Made by a program: the position numbers and the translations under genes. A DNA stretch of 64,000 nt, taken from NCBI RefSeq assembly GCF_007988885.1, contig NZ_BJUZ01000002.1, forward strand, positions 682,001 to 746,000, in the 5' to 3' direction. The notes beneath the pieces are model-generated. The model searched no databases and was not told the DNA's origin. It saw only the letters and a list, made by a program, of their open reading frames with translations. This document shows positions 63,672-64,000 of this stretch, one piece after another (the first letter of the stretch is position 1; each line of letters starts with the position of its first letter). The stretch comes from Gluconobacter wancherniae NBRC 103581 (GTDB taxonomy: Bacteria; Pseudomonadota; Alphaproteobacteria; Acetobacterales; Acetobacteraceae).

Positions 63672-64000
63672 CACCTCCACTGGAACCCGGATCAGCCGGG
63701 GCGCTTTTGACAGCGTCCCGTGCGGAAGAACTTTCCCGCCACCGGCATGGTCGTGTGATCTGGATTCTGGCCGGGGAGGCGAGCGGGGACGTTATTGGGG
63801 CCCGGCTTATGCAAGCCTTGCACGCCCGAGATCCTTCGCTTGTTTTTGCGGGAGTGGGTGGTGGACGTATGGAGGCACTTGGCCTTCGTAGTCTTTTCCC
63901 CATGAGTGACCTAGCGGTTATGGGGCTGGTAGAGGTTCTTCCTCGCATTCGTTTTCTGTCTCAGCGATTGCTGGAGGCGGTAAAGGATATTGAGCTTCGG
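63668..64000 (+). CDS. lpxB: Lipid-A-disaccharide synthase, N-terminal part (cut by window edge)
   Basis: 111 codons are present up to the edge. After about 28 residues comes VIWILAGEASGDVIGARLMQ, the LpxB N-terminal nucleotide-sugar fold. VFAGVGGGRMEALGLRSLFP and MSDLAVMGLVEVLPRI follow. LpxB joins UDP-diacylglucosamine and lipid X in lipid A synthesis. It is coupled to pheT by ATGA. Confidence 0.93.
   Translation, partial: MTPPLEPGSAGALLTASRAEELSRHRHGRVIWILAGEASGDVIGARLMQALHARDPSLVFAGVGGGRMEALGLRSLFPMSDLAVMGLVEVLPRIRFLSQRLLEAVKDIELR

Noticed and set aside
1-64000. CRISPR arrays, tRNA/rRNA genes, insertion sequences, prophage
   Set aside because: No regularly spaced repeats, no tRNA-like cloverleaf segments in the gaps, no transposase or phage proteins seen.

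Overview
The window looks like chromosomal DNA of an acetic acid bacterium, most likely Gluconobacter or a close relative (Acetobacteraceae, Alphaproteobacteria). The strongest pointers are an 808-residue single-chain membrane PQQ glucose dehydrogenase (gcd, 56743-59169) and a CioAB-type quinol oxidase (41056-43707) with a putative FNR box upstream. Gene order is alphaproteobacterial (lptF-lptG-lptD-surA-rsmA; ftsE-ftsX next to plsC and DUF2125). Most of the window is moderately GC-rich, densely packed housekeeping sequence, with many 1-4 nt stop/start overlaps. Two patches are visibly AT-rich: the left end (1-2350, glycosyltransferases) and 10676-11690 (a broken secreted-protein gene). I saw no rRNA or tRNA gene, IS element, prophage or CRISPR array.

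Left to right: 1-2400 holds two overlapping glycosyltransferase genes of a surface-polysaccharide locus that continues beyond the left edge, then a CsbD stress protein. 2752-5587 holds msrB-upp and, convergent to them, greA-ilvA. 5849-10483 holds carAB, with carA carrying an in-frame helix-turn-helix N-terminal extension. 11734-16448 is yqeY-dnaG-rpoD, then a GNAT gene and the rpsF-rpsR-rplI operon (17195-18563). cfa (18696) converges on the envelope operon tsaC/lptFG/lptD/surA/rsmA, which runs leftward from cysQ at 29098. pepA-holC and an aldo/keto reductase run rightward from 29224. 32231-37844 is a six-gene, translationally coupled cluster related to hydrogenase-4/complex I that has lost the NiFe ligands. 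pssA-psd, a methyltransferase, gloB and the cio operon follow. 43919-48222 is the ftsE-ftsX-YdcF-plsC-DUF2125 block. 49392-53140 encodes two large overlapping histidine-kinase/receiver proteins, followed by hslVU-sufE. After two small secreted-protein genes and gcd, the right end carries rpmI-rplT, pheST and the start of lpxB, cut by the window edge.

Functionally the window combines envelope building (LPS transport through LptFGD, folding by SurA, phospholipids by PssA/Psd/Cfa/PlsC, lipid A by LpxB), pyrimidine supply (carAB, upp), information processing (dnaG, rpoD, ribosomal proteins, pheST, greA, rsmA) and the periplasmic oxidation respiration typical of Gluconobacter (Gcd feeding ubiquinol to CioAB).

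The best candidates for something undescribed are: the minimal hydrogenase-4-like complex at 32.1-37.8 kb, which lacks both NiFe cysteines and intramembrane lysines; the HTH-CarA fusion; the kinase pair whose first member carries two receiver domains without phosphoacceptor Asp; and the secreted protein gene interrupted by two tandem in-frame amber codons.
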